Source of the DNA: Oscillospiraceae bacterium
GTDB lineage: Bacteria; Bacillota; Clostridia; Oscillospirales; Ruminococcaceae
Assembly: GCA_902766785.1 (NCBI GenBank)
Contig: CACXEO010000009.1
Coordinates: 1 to 48,044 of the forward strand
DNA length: 48,044 nucleotides
Direction: 5' to 3'
The position numbers and the translations under genes were made by a program. Every line of letters begins with the position of its first letter. Positions within the stretch are counted from its first letter, which is position 1. The notes beneath the pieces were generated by a model, which saw only the letters and a program-made list of their open reading frames with translations, made no database searches and was not told where the DNA came from. Shown here in pieces: positions 1 to 9,116 of the stretch.

Positions 1-33
1 CATTCTTCTTTCTTTTCCTTCAAACTGTGCCAT
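1..33 (-). CDS. GGGtGRT-family protein, N-terminal fragment cut by window edge
   Basis: Only the first 11 codons are inside the window (MAQFEGKERRM), read on the minus strand from an ATG at 31-33. An AGGAGG ribosome binding site lies 8 nt upstream, in the gap after the scaffold gene. This N-terminus resembles the start of GGGtGRT proteins, a clostridial family of unknown function that is often encoded directly downstream of a long IscU-like scaffold, which is exactly the arrangement here. The family call rests on this short N-terminus plus the neighbour, so it is tentative. It is probably co-transcribed with the scaffold gene. Confidence 0.55.
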   Translation of the reverse strand, partial: MAQFEGKERRM

Positions 34-51
34 CAACTTATCCTCCTTCAA

Positions 52-744
52 TTATTCTTCACGAGGATCGACATATTTGGCAGCTTCGTCATAGCGGCCA
101 TATGTACCGATATTGTTCTCGTACGCGGTGGTCGGGTCAACGCCGTGGCGGATATCCTCCAGCATTTTGCCGAGTTTTACGAACTTGTAGCCGATCGCTT
201 CGCCGTTTTCATCCACACCCATAGAAAGGACATAACCCTCGGCAAGCTCAAGGTAACGCACGCCCTTATCCTTGGTGCTGAACATGGTTCCAACCTGGGA
301 ACGCAGGCCCTTGCCAAGGTCTTCCAAGCCGGCGCCGATCGGAAGGCCGCCTTCGGAGAACGCGGTCTGGGAACGGCCGTAAGCAAGCTGTTTAAAAATT
401 TCACGCATTGCAACGTTAATTGCGTCGCAAACAAGGTCGGTATTAAGAGCTTCCAGCATGGTTTTGCCCGGCAGGATTTCCGCAGCCATAGCGGCGGAAT
501 GGGTCATACCAGAGCAGCCCAGGGTTTCAACCATAGCCTCTTCGATAATGCCGTCTTTTACGTTCAGGGTCAGCTTACAGGTGCCCTGCTGCGGCGCGCA
601 CCAGCCCACACCGTGGGACAGGCCGGAAATGTCCTTTATTTCATACGCTTTTACCCATTTGCCCTCTTCCGGAATCGGTGCAGGGCCGTGATGCGGGCCT
701 TTTGTCAGAACGCACATTTTCTCAACTTCATGAGAATAGTTCAT
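52..744 (-). CDS. IscU/NifU-like iron-sulfur cluster assembly scaffold protein
   Basis: The 230-residue product has the look of the long clostridial IscU-like scaffolds, which hold nascent Fe-S clusters before delivery to target proteins. Candidate cluster-ligand cysteines are C49, C56, C77 and C106; C77 sits in LGCSGMTHSAAMA, which resembles the IscU motif around its second cysteine. It is longer than classical IscU (about 130 residues) because of an N-terminal part and a C-terminal extension rich in charged residues. Start: ATG preceded by AAGGAGA. It has its own good promoter just upstream and is followed after 18 nt by a GGGtGRT-type gene, so the two probably form an operon. No cysteine desulfurase is in view. 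The fold assignment is fairly safe; the client proteins are unknown. Confidence 0.8.
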   Translation of the reverse strand: MNYSHEVEKMCVLTKGPHHGPAPIPEEGKWVKAYEIKDISGLSHGVGWCAPQQGTCKLTLNVKDGIIEEAMVETLGCSGMTHSAAMAAEILPGKTMLEALNTDLVCDAINVAMREIFKQLAYGRSQTAFSEGGLPIGAGLEDLGKGLRSQVGTMFSTKDKGVRYLELAEGYVLSMGVDENGEAIGYKFVKLGKMLEDIRHGVDPTTAYENNIGTYGRYDEAAKYVDPREE

Positions 745-800
745 AGTAATTCTCCTTTCGGTTTTGCTCGTGTCTGTCTATATGACAACATACGGTTATT

Positions 801-829
801 ATTATAATCGAATTAGCGCGAAAACGCAA
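801..829 (-). promoter_or_regulatory. SigA-type promoter of the Fe-S scaffold gene
   Basis: On the minus strand, TTGCGT, a 17-nt spacer and a perfect TATAAT lie 56 nt upstream of the scaffold start codon. Spacing and -10 box are consensus. No operator-like palindrome is obvious around it. Confidence 0.7.
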
Positions 830-840
830 GAGTTTTAGGA

Positions 841-889
841 AAAAGGAAAGTGCAGGCCTTCCACGATTAGAGGCCTGCACTTTCCTTTT
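841..889 (-). terminator. Strong intrinsic terminator after the membrane protein gene
   Basis: A perfect 19-bp inverted repeat (841-859 with 871-889) encloses an 11-nt loop and starts immediately after the stop codon at 891. On the minus strand the stem ends in a T-rich arm. It separates the two-gene membrane unit from the scaffold gene promoter. Confidence 0.85.
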
Positions 890-890
890 C

Positions 891-2234
891 TTAGACAAAT
901 ATTTCGTTATGAAACGGACCATTTTCAATAGGTCTATTTCTATTTTTTAAAAAAATGAATGCCAGCCGAAAAAGCACTATAAGAAGAAAGAAACCAGTTA
1001 TGAACCCCACCCGTATACCTGAAGCGTAAATCGTTGGAGAAAATCCAAGAATAAACAAATCAAAAAGAGAAGCTAAAAAGAAAAGTGCAGATAAAGTGTT
1101 TTTTTCTTTACTTAAATGCAGATAGATCAATACAGTTAAAATTACAAAAGACAATATTCCAAACAGCAGAGAGGTCATTTGACTTCCCGATAAAAAAACA
1201 CGCTCCGTATTAAAACTCGCAAAGTTAAATAAAAAATGTTTTACATCGGAAAAAACAACCGCATTTTCTCCCAAAATTGTACTTGCTAAAGTTGAAAACG
1301 CAAGCAGTGTAAAGTAACCCGCAGGTACCAAAGACGTCAACCGGATAATCAGATTTTGCCGGGAACGAAAAACCAGAAAACTTGTTCCGACGCCGATCCC
1401 CCACAAAATCAGCCAAAAATGCTGATACATGAATTGCAGTGCATAGCCCATGCTGAAATAGATCTTATCAAGGAAAGAGAACGTATCATAATAAGGCATC
1501 CACGCTATTATTTCCGCGTCAAAGCGGACAGCATTACCCGGCATTTTGAGGGAGATAAACATTCCTACGCCAGAGACAACGAGCAATAAATAGTGAAACC
1601 ACGGTACCTTTTTCTTATCCCAATAGGTCAATCCTGTCAATATTACGGCAAACGCGATTACCACTGGCGCGGTCTGTTCAAAATTACTCGCGTATACTGC
1701 CCCGCATAAAGATAAAAGCTTAAGACCAATTCCCGTACGGCGTTCACGATAAGCATAGTAAAATGGAAGAATAGCCACCATTGATGCAACTAAACCCCAG
1801 ACATATAAAACGTTTGCCGATTTCCAAAAAACTGTTGAGGAAAGCATTTCGGAAGGTAAAACCGCAAAAACCGAAATAGAAAACAGAAGAAATAGAATGC
1901 GTTCTCTAGAAGAAACCGGTTTTTTTCCATCGTTACAAAAACACACACTAATCCAGAGCAAAGCCGTAATAAAAGCCGCATTTAAAAACTGGAAAACAAA
2001 TTCAGGAAGCTGGAATAATAAAACCATTATGCCGTGGGGAATTAACCTTCCGCTCCATATATGCGCATAATACTTTAAAAAGTCTATAATATTTCCTTTT
2101 TCCAAATAAATGCTGTTAAAGGAAAAATCATCCATACGATCGGTTAACGAAAGATTCAAGATGAGCATGACGGAAAACACGGACAACAGTACAAAATACG
2201 GGCTTCTTAAAAATCCGGAAAGCGTTTTTTTCAT
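891..2234 (-). CDS. Polytopic membrane protein, DUF6056-like
   Basis: The 447-residue protein has about ten to twelve hydrophobic membrane segments. A short conserved-looking acidic patch (DRMDDFSF, residues 32-39) follows the first segment, and further features include FWKSANVLYVWG and a PGNAVRF motif in a loop. This pattern matches DUF6056 proteins, membrane proteins of GT-C glycosyltransferase-like topology found in Gram-positive bacteria; the acidic residues in the first external loop would be the candidate catalytic site. It is translationally coupled to the upstream gene through a 4-nt ATGA overlap and ends at a strong terminator. A role in cell-surface glycan or lipid-linked sugar transfer is inference; the substrate is unknown. 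Confidence 0.6.
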   Translation of the reverse strand: MKKTLSGFLRSPYFVLLSVFSVMLILNLSLTDRMDDFSFNSIYLEKGNIIDFLKYYAHIWSGRLIPHGIMVLLFQLPEFVFQFLNAAFITALLWISVCFCNDGKKPVSSRERILFLLFSISVFAVLPSEMLSSTVFWKSANVLYVWGLVASMVAILPFYYAYRERRTGIGLKLLSLCGAVYASNFEQTAPVVIAFAVILTGLTYWDKKKVPWFHYLLLVVSGVGMFISLKMPGNAVRFDAEIIAWMPYYDTFSFLDKIYFSMGYALQFMYQHFWLILWGIGVGTSFLVFRSRQNLIIRLTSLVPAGYFTLLAFSTLASTILGENAVVFSDVKHFLFNFASFNTERVFLSGSQMTSLLFGILSFVILTVLIYLHLSKEKNTLSALFFLASLFDLFILGFSPTIYASGIRVGFITGFFLLIVLFRLAFIFLKNRNRPIENGPFHNEIFV

Positions 2235-2770
2235 TTCATTACCTCCAAAAGCTTTTCCGTTCGAAGCAGATAACGATCTCCATTTTTACGTTCTATAATA
2301 ACCGCAACAGTAAAAAAACCGTTTTCGGGTTCAGGCAGCCTTTTCAAATCAGTCTGCCCCAGAAGGCCACAGTTACTGTAATCCAAACCAGGATATTTAT
2401 CCTGCAATTCTTTTGGCATATTTCCGGGTATAGTCCGCGAAGGCAAACAATAGACATCTTGTCCATCGATCAGGGCAAAATGGTTATTTATATAAACACC
2501 CTCGCCCGACTTATTCCACCCGAAATTAAAATAAGCCTCACTTTCACCAAGATCGGCCGCCCATCCTTTAATAAAAATTGTTCCGTTTTCTACTCTTGCC
2601 GACTCAATTTCACATATCATATTTGGCAGAGCTTCATGATAATTCTCGTTTTTATCAACAAGTACCCTTCCTGAAAAAAACGAATAAACAAGCCAGATGA
2701 GCAAAGCGGTAAAAACGCCAAAGATGACCGGAAAATAATTTCTATTTCTAATCTTAGATTTCGATTTCAT
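2231..2770 (-). CDS. Membrane-anchored extracytoplasmic protein of unknown function
   Basis: I do not recognise the family. The 179-residue product has a very basic N-terminus (MKSKSKIRNRN) followed by one transmembrane segment (about residues 13-33), then a predicted extracellular domain of about 140 residues rich in beta-forming sequence, including IESARVENGTIFIKGWAADLG and a cysteine pair near the middle. The topology suggests an anchor facing outward. It overlaps the downstream polytopic protein by 4 nt, so the two are translated together and probably act together at the envelope. Start: ATG with a modest AGGAAAA site. Composition is somewhat lower in GC than the neighbouring secA region, hinting at an accessory unit. 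Confidence 0.6.
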   Translation of the reverse strand: MKSKSKIRNRNYFPVIFGVFTALLIWLVYSFFSGRVLVDKNENYHEALPNMICEIESARVENGTIFIKGWAADLGESEAYFNFGWNKSGEGVYINNHFALIDGQDVYCLPSRTIPGNMPKELQDKYPGLDYSNCGLLGQTDLKRLPEPENGFFTVAVIIERKNGDRYLLRTEKLLEVMK

Positions 2771-2839
2771 TTTTCCTGTAGTGTCCCCCTAAAGAAGCCA
2801 TTCAAAGCGATATTACTTTAACTTGTTTTTGATATCATT

Positions 2840-2868
2840 ATACTATCATTATTTCCTAATCGCGTCAA
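2840..2868 (-). promoter_or_regulatory. Promoter of the two-gene membrane unit
   Basis: On the minus strand, TTGACG and TAGTAT are separated by 17 nt, about 70 nt upstream of the start at 2770. An overlapping TATAAT three bases further downstream (20-nt spacing) is an alternative -10. The region is AT-rich. Confidence 0.55.
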
Positions 2869-2959
2869 CTTTCGCCTTTTTACAATTTATTTCTTCTATT
2901 TTCTTAGACGTATAATGAATAATGTTCACAAATATATTACAGAAATGCCCCCCGATTGT

Positions 2960-2988
2960 TTGACTTTTGACAGGGAAACCTTTAAAAT
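2960..2988 (+). promoter_or_regulatory. SigA-type promoter of secA
   Basis: TTGACT, a 17-nt spacer and TAAAAT lie 56 nt upstream of the secA start codon, with no other gene between. A second TTGACA overlaps the spacer but has poorer spacing to any -10. Confidence 0.7.
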
Positions 2989-3044
2989 ATAGAGTGATAT
3001 ATTATTGGAGCCGGATGGCTTAGAAAAAACATGAGGTGAACCAG

Positions 3045-5792
3045 ATGGGGATTCTTGATAAAATTATCGGCACCTATTCGACCCGTGAAATGAAGCGAAT
3101 TAAGCCGATTATGGAACAGGTCTTGGACCTGGAGCATATCTATTCAGAAATGAGCGACGCTGAACTGAAATCGCAGACCAACATCCTGCGCCACCGCTAT
3201 GAAGAAGGCGCGAGCCTTGACCTGCTTTTGCCGGAAGCCTTTGCCACCTGCCGGGAAGCAGCTTGGCGCGTGCTTGGAATGAAGCATTTCCCGGTGCAGA
3301 TCATCGGCGGTATCGTTCTCCATCAGGGTCGGATTTCTGAAATGAAAACCGGTGAAGGAAAAACGCTCGTTTCCACCCTCCCCGCCTACCTGAATGCCCT
3401 TACCGGAAAAGGCGTGCATATTGTTACCGTCAACGATTACCTTGCCACCCGCGACTCCGAATGGATGGGCAAGGTTTACAATTTCCTGGGGCTTACCGTT
3501 GGCCTGATTGTCCACGATATGGACAACGACAAGCGCCGTGCCGCCTACAACTGTGACATTACCTACGGCACCAACAACGAACTTGGGTTCGACTACCTGC
3601 GGGATAACATGGTCATCTATAAAGAAAACAAGGTTCAGCGGGGCTTCCACTACGCAATTGTCGATGAGGTCGACTCCATTTTGATTGACGAGGCCCGTAC
3701 CCCGCTAATCATTTCCGGCCAGGGGGACAAGTCCACCGAACTCTACAACGTGGCAGACAGCTTTGCAAAACGCCTGAAAGTTTTCAAGGTTACAGAACTT
3801 GACGACAAAGAAGAGATCGACGAGAATATTGACGCGGACTATATTGTTGACGAGAAGGCCAAAACCGCTACCCTCACCCCTCGCGGTGTTAAAAAGGCGG
3901 AAGAATTTTTCCACATTGAAAACCTGATGGACGCGGATAACATGACAATTCTCCATCATGTTAACCAGGCGATCCGCGCCTACGGCATCATGCATCGGGA
4001 CGTTGATTATGTCGTAAAAGACGGCGAAGTTATTATTGTTGACGAGTTCACCGGACGCCTGATGATGGGGCGCCGCTACAACGAAGGCTTACACCAGGCA
4101 ATCGAGGCCAAGGAAGGCGTCAACGTCATGCGGGAGTCCAAAACCCTCGCGACCATCACGTTCCAGAATTTCTTCCGGCTGTATGAAAAGCTTTCCGGCA
4201 TGACCGGTACCGCCATGACGGAGGAAAACGAATTCCGTGAAATTTACAAGCTCGACGTCATCGAGATTCCAACGAATAAGCCTGTTATCAGAAAAGACAA
4301 TCCGGATGTCATTTATAAAACGGAAAACGCCAAATTCAACGCGGTCATCGAACAGATTGTGGAATGCCATGAAAAAGGGCAGCCGGTTTTGGTCGGTACC
4401 GTTTCAATTGACAAATCCGAACATCTGAGCAGCATGCTGAAACGCAAAGGAATTAAGCACGAAGTCCTCAACGCAAAGTATCATGAAAAAGAGGCGGAGA
4501 TCATCGCGCAGGCGGGCAAAAAAGGCGCCGTCACCATTGCCACCAATATGGCGGGGCGCGGTACCGACATCGCCCTGGGCGGTAACCCGGAATACCTCGC
4601 CAAGCACGATATGCGCAAGCAGGGGTATACCGACGAGATGATTGCACAGGCCACCAGCTTTGCCGAAACGGACGATGACGAAGTCTTGAACGCTCGTAAA
4701 ACCTACCAGGAGCTCAACGCTAAATATAAAGAAGAGATTAGACCCGAAGCAGAGGCAGTTAAAGAGGCAGGCGGCCTTTTTATCCTTGGCACCGAGCGCC
4801 ACGAATCCCGCCGGATTGACAACCAGCTCCGCGGCCGTTCAGGCCGTCAGGGCGACCCGGGTGAAAGCCGGTTCTTCCTCTCCGCTGAGGACGACCTGAT
4901 GCGGCTGTTCGGCGGCGAGCGGATTCAAAACCTGATGAATGCCCTGAACATTGATGAAGACCAGCCGATTGAAAACCGGATGCTCAGCAATTCAATTGAA
5001 AGCGCCCAGCGCCGGGTTGAGGGCCGGAACTTCTCAATCCGTAAAAACGTTCTCCAGTACGACGACGTCATGAACCGCCAGCGTGAAATCATTTACGGGC
5101 AGCGAGCTAAGGTGCTCAACGGAGAAGATATCCACGAATTTATTCTTTCGATGATCAAAGATACAATCGCTGAAACAGTCAATCAGTACCTGCCGGACAG
5201 CGAAGTCCACGACAACTGGAATATCGCTGGTCTGCGCGATCATTACATGGGGTACCTGACCGGGCCGGATGATTTAAACTATACCGTCCACGAACTTGCG
5301 GATATAGAAAAAACCGATATTACCACCCAGCTTACCGACAAGGCAATGGATCTCTATAAAAGCCGTGAAAAATTGTTTGGATCCGAGCTTCTCCGAGAGC
5401 TGGAGCGGGTCATCCTGCTCAAGACAGTCGATACCAAGTGGATTGACCATATCGACGCTATGGACGAACTCCGCCGCGGTATTTCTCTGCGGGCCTACGG
5501 CCAACGGAATCCGGTCGTCGAATACCGGCTCGAAGGCTTTGATATGTTCGATGAAATGGTAGAATCCATCCGCGCGGATACTGTCCGCCTCCTGCTGACT
5601 GTCCAGATCAAGTCCAGTGAGGAACCAAAGAGAGAACAGGTTGCGAAACCGACTTCCGTCTCTTTGGGCGGCGGCGATAAAACTATGAAAAAGCAGCCGG
5701 TCAGGAAACAGAAAATAGGCCGGAATGATCCCTGCCCCTGCGGCAGCGGCAAAAAATACAAAAAGTGCTGCGGCCTGTATGAAAACGATTAA
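3045..5792 (+). CDS. secA: Protein translocase ATPase SecA
   Basis: SecA is the ATP-driven motor that pushes preproteins through the SecYEG channel at the inner face of the membrane. The 915-residue product shows NBD1 with Walker A MKTGEGKT (residues 100-107) and the DEVD Walker B (207-210) followed by [15 protein letters not shown], the preprotein cross-linking region, NBD2 with [10 protein letters not shown] and [10 protein letters not shown], and a C-terminal SEC-C zinc motif ([13 protein letters not shown]) preceded by a basic linker. Length is usual for Firmicutes. Start: ATG at 3045, because GAGGTGA ends 5 nt before it; an in-frame GTG at 3036 overlaps that site and is less likely. pheA follows after 13 nt, so the genes are probably co-transcribed. 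No prfB follows, unlike in many Firmicutes. Confidence 0.97.
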   Translation: MGILDKIIGTYSTREMKRIKPIMEQVLDLEHIYSEMSDAELKSQTNILRHRYEEGASLDLLLPEAFATCREAAWRVLGMKHFPVQIIGGIVLHQGRISEMKTGEGKTLVSTLPAYLNALTGKGVHIVTVNDYLATRDSEWMGKVYNFLGLTVGLIVHDMDNDKRRAAYNCDITYGTNNELGFDYLRDNMVIYKENKVQRGFHYAIVDEVDSILIDEARTPLIISGQGDKSTELYNVADSFAKRLKVFKVTELDDKEEIDENIDADYIVDEKAKTATLTPRGVKKAEEFFHIENLMDADNMTILHHVNQAIRAYGIMHRDVDYVVKDGEVIIVDEFTGRLMMGRRYNEGLHQAIEAKEGVNVMRESKTLATITFQNFFRLYEKLSGMTGTAMTEENEFREIYKLDVIEIPTNKPVIRKDNPDVIYKTENAKFNAVIEQIVECHEKGQPVLVGTVSIDKSEHLSSMLKRKGIKHEVLNAKYHEKEAEIIAQAGKKGAVTIATNMAGRGTDIALGGNPEYLAKHDMRKQGYTDEMIAQATSFAETDDDEVLNARKTYQELNAKYKEEIRPEAEAVKEAGGLFILGTERHESRRIDNQLRGRSGRQGDPGESRFFLSAEDDLMRLFGGERIQNLMNALNIDEDQPIENRMLSNSIESAQRRVEGRNFSIRKNVLQYDDVMNRQREIIYGQRAKVLNGEDIHEFILSMIKDTIAETVNQYLPDSEVHDNWNIAGLRDHYMGYLTGPDDLNYTVHELADIEKTDITTQLTDKAMDLYKSREKLFGSELLRELERVILLKTVDTKWIDHIDAMDELRRGISLRAYGQRNPVVEYRLEGFDMFDEMVESIRADTVRLLLTVQIKSSEEPKREQVAKPTSVSLGGGDKTMKKQPVRKQKIGRNDPCPCGSGKKYKKCCGLYEND

Positions 5793-5805
5793 TTGGAGTG
5801 GAACA

Positions 5806-6945
5806 ATGGATTTAACTTCACTCAGAGGTGAAATCGACCGGATTGACCAAGAGCTCCTTGCCCTGTTTGAGGAACGGATGGACATTGTCCGGGAGGTTGC
5901 GCAGTATAAAAAAGAACAGGGCCTGCCAATTTTTCATCCGGAACGGGAGCAGCAGGTGCTGGACCGGGCGGCAGAGCGCGCAAAGGAGCCGTATCAGACC
6001 GACGCCCGCGTCCTTTTCACCACCTTAATGGAACTTTCAAAGTTTCACCAGAAAATACAGATATCTGAACCCGGGCCGGTTGCCCTGCGGATTAAAGAAT
6101 CTTTGCAAAAACAGCCGAGCTGTTTTTCCCGGCCTAAAATTGCCTGCCAGGGAACGCAGGGCGCTTATTCCCACATTGCGGCAGAAACACTTTTCCCCAA
6201 TGGCAAAATTACGTTTATGCGGGAATTTGAGGATGTTTTCAAAGCCGTGGAAGACGGCAGCGTCGACTGCGGATTGCTTCCAATCGACAATTCAAACGCA
6301 GGTTCGGTCACAGCCGTCTACACCCTGATGAAAAAATACGATTTTTATATTAACCACGGGATTAAAGTAAAAGTTGACCATTGCCTTGCGGCAAAACCGG
6401 GCGTCTCCATGGAACAGATCAAGCAGGTGTATTCGCACGAACAGGCGCTCCGCCAGTGCTCTGCCTTCTTTGAGCGGCATCCTGCCTGCGAGCCATGTGA
6501 GTTCCTCAACACCGCACTGGCGGCGGAATATGTAAGCGGGCTGGAAGAACCCGCTGCAGCAATCTGTTCTTCAAAGTCAGCAGGACTTTACGGTTTGAAT
6601 ATCCTTGAAAAAGGGATTCAGGACACCGGGGAAAACTACACCAGGTTTATGTGTATTTCCAAAACAATGCAGCTGCATGAAGAAGCGGATATGGTTTCAA
6701 TTGCGGTTGCAATTTCCAACCAACCCGGCAGTCTTTATAAGCTTCTGACTGCCTTTGCCGCAGCCGGGGTAGATTTGACAAAGATAGAGTCAAAACCAAT
6801 GGGCACCAAAAACTTTGACGTTATTTTTTATATTGACTTTCTGGGAAATCTCCGTTCACCGGAAATTTACCACCTAATCAACAACCTTTCAGGGGAGTTC
6901 AAGTATTTTAAATTTCTGGGCAATTACCCCGAAATTGAAGGATAG
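5806..6945 (+). CDS. pheA: Bifunctional chorismate mutase / prephenate dehydratase (P-protein)
   Basis: This enzyme converts chorismate to prephenate and then to phenylpyruvate in phenylalanine synthesis. The 379 residues comprise an AroQ-type chorismate mutase domain (about 1-90, starting LRGEIDRIDQELLALFEER), a prephenate dehydratase domain (about 112-285) with CQGTQGAYSHIA, LLPIDNSNAGSV and the catalytic TRF at 279-281, and a C-terminal ACT domain (about 298-375) with NQPGSLYKLL and ESKP (328-331), a variant of the usual Phe-binding ESRP. Feedback inhibition by Phe is expected from the ACT domain. Start: ATG at 5806 behind TTGGAGTGG; upstream in-frame codons lie within secA. It directly follows secA, and a small membrane protein gene follows 11 nt later. 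Confidence 0.93.
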   Translation: MDLTSLRGEIDRIDQELLALFEERMDIVREVAQYKKEQGLPIFHPEREQQVLDRAAERAKEPYQTDARVLFTTLMELSKFHQKIQISEPGPVALRIKESLQKQPSCFSRPKIACQGTQGAYSHIAAETLFPNGKITFMREFEDVFKAVEDGSVDCGLLPIDNSNAGSVTAVYTLMKKYDFYINHGIKVKVDHCLAAKPGVSMEQIKQVYSHEQALRQCSAFFERHPACEPCEFLNTALAAEYVSGLEEPAAAICSSKSAGLYGLNILEKGIQDTGENYTRFMCISKTMQLHEEADMVSIAVAISNQPGSLYKLLTAFAAAGVDLTKIESKPMGTKNFDVIFYIDFLGNLRSPEIYHLINNLSGEFKYFKFLGNYPEIEG

Positions 6946-6956
6946 GAAGGAAAAAT

Positions 6957-7337
6957 ATGAACTTGCATATCTTTGGTGAAAAGCCTACCTTTATCCCGGA
7001 TCCGAACGATGCAAACGAGAATAAATACCTCTGCATCCTCAGCTATCTCAGTATCCTGTTTGTCATACCGCTAATTGTCAAACCCAACTCGCGGTACGTC
7101 AAGTACCATTCAAACCAGGGATTAATCCTGTTCATTTTTGAAATCGCGGTGGGGCTTGTCACTTCGATTCTATCCTTTGTTTTTGGGATTGTCCATCTGG
7201 GATTCATTGCATGGCCAGTGAATTTCGCACTACATATTGTGACCTTGCTTTTGATGATTTATGGAATTCTTTCAACCTGCAGCGGATATATCCGTCCTCT
7301 GCCGGTAATTGGTGATCTTTTTGTGGCAATCAAATAG
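6957..7337 (+). CDS. Small DUF4870/Tic20-like membrane protein
   Basis: The 126-residue product has three to four hydrophobic segments and the signature YLSILFVIPLIV followed by the polar loop NSRYVKYHSNQGL, which is typical of DUF4870/Tic20-like small membrane proteins. Their molecular function is not established. It begins 11 nt after pheA with AGGAAGG as ribosome binding site, and a terminator follows the stop codon, so it is the last gene of the secA-pheA unit. There is no signal peptide beyond the membrane segments. Family assignment is fairly confident; any role in the secretion or Phe pathway is not implied by its sequence. Confidence 0.7.
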   Translation: MNLHIFGEKPTFIPDPNDANENKYLCILSYLSILFVIPLIVKPNSRYVKYHSNQGLILFIFEIAVGLVTSILSFVFGIVHLGFIAWPVNFALHIVTLLLMIYGILSTCSGYIRPLPVIGDLFVAIK

Positions 7338-7351
7338 CAACCGTCCATTCA

Positions 7352-7390
7352 GCGCATTTTAGCTTTTTCAGGTTAAAATGCGCCTTTTTC
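7352..7390 (+). terminator. Terminator of the secA-pheA unit
   Basis: Inverted repeat GCGCATTTTA (7352-7361) and TAAAATGCGC (7374-7383) with a 12-nt loop, followed by CTTTTT. It begins 14 nt after the stop codon of the small membrane protein. Confidence 0.85.
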
Positions 7391-7500
7391 AAAAAGAGAG
7401 TGCGTTATCAAACTTCACTAATCCGCTTATCGACTATGGTGTCCGGTCCAAATTTGTACCAAGGCAAATGTCAAGCATCAATTAACAAAAGCGCACATAT

Positions 7501-7532
7501 AAAAAGCCTCTGCCATATGGCAGAGGCTTTTT
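7501..7532 (-). terminator. Terminator of the arabinose operon
   Basis: A perfect 32-bp palindrome centred on CATATG, with A-tract and T-tract ends, lies 13 nt past the stop of the transaldolase-like gene. On the minus strand the right arm ends in TTTTT. It could also stop plus-strand transcripts. The 110 nt between the two terminators hold no recognisable gene. Confidence 0.85.
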
Positions 7533-7545
7533 CATTCACAATAAC

Positions 7546-8193
7546 CTATTTCTTCGGAACGCCTTCCCAGTCTTTGAGGAAACGCTCAATGCCGGAAGTG
7601 GTCAGTGGGTGGCCGATCATCTGTTTGATAACACCAAACGGAATGGTTGCAATATCACAGCCAGCTTTCGCGGCATTGATTACATGGATCGGGTTGCGGA
7701 TAGAAGCGGCGATAATTTCAGTTTTGATTTCATGAACCGCAAAAATCTGCGCAATATCCTCAATCAGGATCATGCCATCGGAACCGATATCATCCAAACG
7801 GCCGAGGAAGGGGCTGACAAAGGTAGCACCCGCTCTGGCAGCCAGAAGAGCCTGTGCCGCAGAGAAGATCAAGGTAACATTGGTTTTGATGCCCTTGGCG
7901 GTCAGCTGTTTTACAGCCTTGAGGCCTTCCGCACACATCGGGATTTTGATAACGATATTCTTATGGATTTTCGCAAGCTCAAGAGCTTCCTCTACCATTT
8001 TCGGCGCTTCCAAGGAGATAACCTCCGCAGAGATCGGGCCGTCAACGATTTCGGTGATTTCTTTGACAACTTCAACGAAATCTCTTCCCTCTTTCGCGAT
8101 CAAAGAAGGGTTGGTGGTAACACCACAGATGACGCCAAGGTCATTTGCTTCTCTAATGTCATCAACATTAGCGGTATCGACGAATAATTTCAT
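7546..8193 (-). CDS. TalC/FSA-type transaldolase-like aldolase
   Basis: The 215-residue protein belongs to the small transaldolase/fructose-6-phosphate aldolase family of single-domain Schiff-base TIM barrels. Visible hallmarks are [10 protein letters not shown] at the N-terminus, [10 protein letters not shown], the Schiff-base lysine in IVIKIPM (K83), [11 protein letters not shown] and [11 protein letters not shown]. Length matches the family (about 215). In this operon, after L-ribulokinase and ribulose-5-phosphate 4-epimerase, a transaldolase role (feeding xylulose-5-phosphate into the non-oxidative pentose phosphate pathway) is more likely than free fructose-6-phosphate aldolase activity, but sequence alone does not separate the two. 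Start: ATG at 8193, behind AAAGGA; the upstream in-frame ATG at 8211 overlaps that region. It is the last gene of the operon, 132 nt after araD. Confidence 0.85.
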   Translation of the reverse strand: MKLFVDTANVDDIREANDLGVICGVTTNPSLIAKEGRDFVEVVKEITEIVDGPISAEVISLEAPKMVEEALELAKIHKNIVIKIPMCAEGLKAVKQLTAKGIKTNVTLIFSAAQALLAARAGATFVSPFLGRLDDIGSDGMILIEDIAQIFAVHEIKTEIIAASIRNPIHVINAAKAGCDIATIPFGVIKQMIGHPLTTSGIERFLKDWEGVPKK

Positions 8194-8325
8194 AATAGGA
8201 CATCCTTTCAAAAAAATTTTATAACATAAATCTGAAAACGCAGTGCGTTTTCCCCCGCATACGGCAAGGGTTTTGCGGCAGCAAAACGATTTATTGTTTT
8301 ACCTAGACAATTCAGCGCTTAAGCG

Positions 8326-9021
8326 CTACTTTTTTTGCCCGTAATAGGCATTGGGACCGTGTTTGCGCAGAAAATGCTTATCCAGAAGCTCCTGCTGCAT
8401 GGGAGTTGTGACAGAACCCCGAAGCATTTCGGTGTGCCACGCCATCATGGCAACCTCCTCAAGTACAACAGCGTTGTGAACCGCATCAAACGGATCCTTT
8501 CCCCAGGTGAAAGGGCCGTGGCTTTTAACCAAAACACCCGGAATGTAGTTCGGGTTGAGCCCCTCAAATCGCTCAATAATCACCTTGCCGGTGTTGAGCT
8601 CATAAGCGTCCGCAATCTCTTCCGGGGTCATTGAGCGGGTGCATGGAATTTCCCCATAGAAATAATCCCCCTGGGTCGTACCATAGGCCGGGATTCCCCT
8701 GCCCGCCTGCGCCCAGATAGTCGCCCACCTGGAATGAGTGTGAACCACACCGCCAATATCCTTAAAATTGCGGTAAAATTCAAGATGGGTATCGGTATCG
8801 GAAGAAGGATTTAACTCTCCCTCGATCTTGTTGCCGTCAAGGTCGAGAACAACCATGTCCTCCGGTTTCATGGCGTCATACTCCACGCCGCTCGGCTTGA
8901 TGACGACCAGCCCTTTTTCCCTGTCAATTCCCGAAACATTTCCCCAGGTAAAGGTAATCAGGTGATGCGCAGGCAAGAGCATATTTGCCTCATAAACTTT
9001 TTGTTTTAAGGTTTCCAGCAT
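8326..9021 (-). CDS. araD: L-ribulose-5-phosphate 4-epimerase
   Basis: AraD interconverts L-ribulose-5-phosphate and D-xylulose-5-phosphate through retro-aldol cleavage at a metal site. The 231-residue product has the class II aldolase fold with GNVSGID, IKPSG and SSDTDTH, and the expected metal ligands H94 and H96 ([16 protein letters not shown]) and H168 (SHGPFTWG); D76 matches the known essential aspartate. Length equals the E. coli enzyme. Start: ATG at 9021, with AAAGGA 11 nt upstream; an earlier in-frame ATG at 9033 abuts that site. It is the second gene after araB, separated by a 441-nt spacer full of hairpin repeats. A nested hairpin (about 8239-8290) lies between it and the transaldolase-like gene. 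Confidence 0.93.
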   Translation of the reverse strand: MLETLKQKVYEANMLLPAHHLITFTWGNVSGIDREKGLVVIKPSGVEYDAMKPEDMVVLDLDGNKIEGELNPSSDTDTHLEFYRNFKDIGGVVHTHSRWATIWAQAGRGIPAYGTTQGDYFYGEIPCTRSMTPEEIADAYELNTGKVIIERFEGLNPNYIPGVLVKSHGPFTWGKDPFDAVHNAVVLEEVAMMAWHTEMLRGSVTTPMQQELLDKHFLRKHGPNAYYGQKK

Positions 9022-9116
9022 GGTGATTGGCATCCTTTCAAAGATATTTGAAGAAACGATAGCCGCCTGTTTCTCCAAACTTTATCCCTTTTCCGAATTT
9101 ATTGCGAGCCATCGGC

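Noticed and set aside
7400-7735. 111-codon plus-strand frame crossing the intergenic region into the transaldolase-like gene
   Set aside because: Spans a terminator and is antisense to a well-supported gene; no domain.
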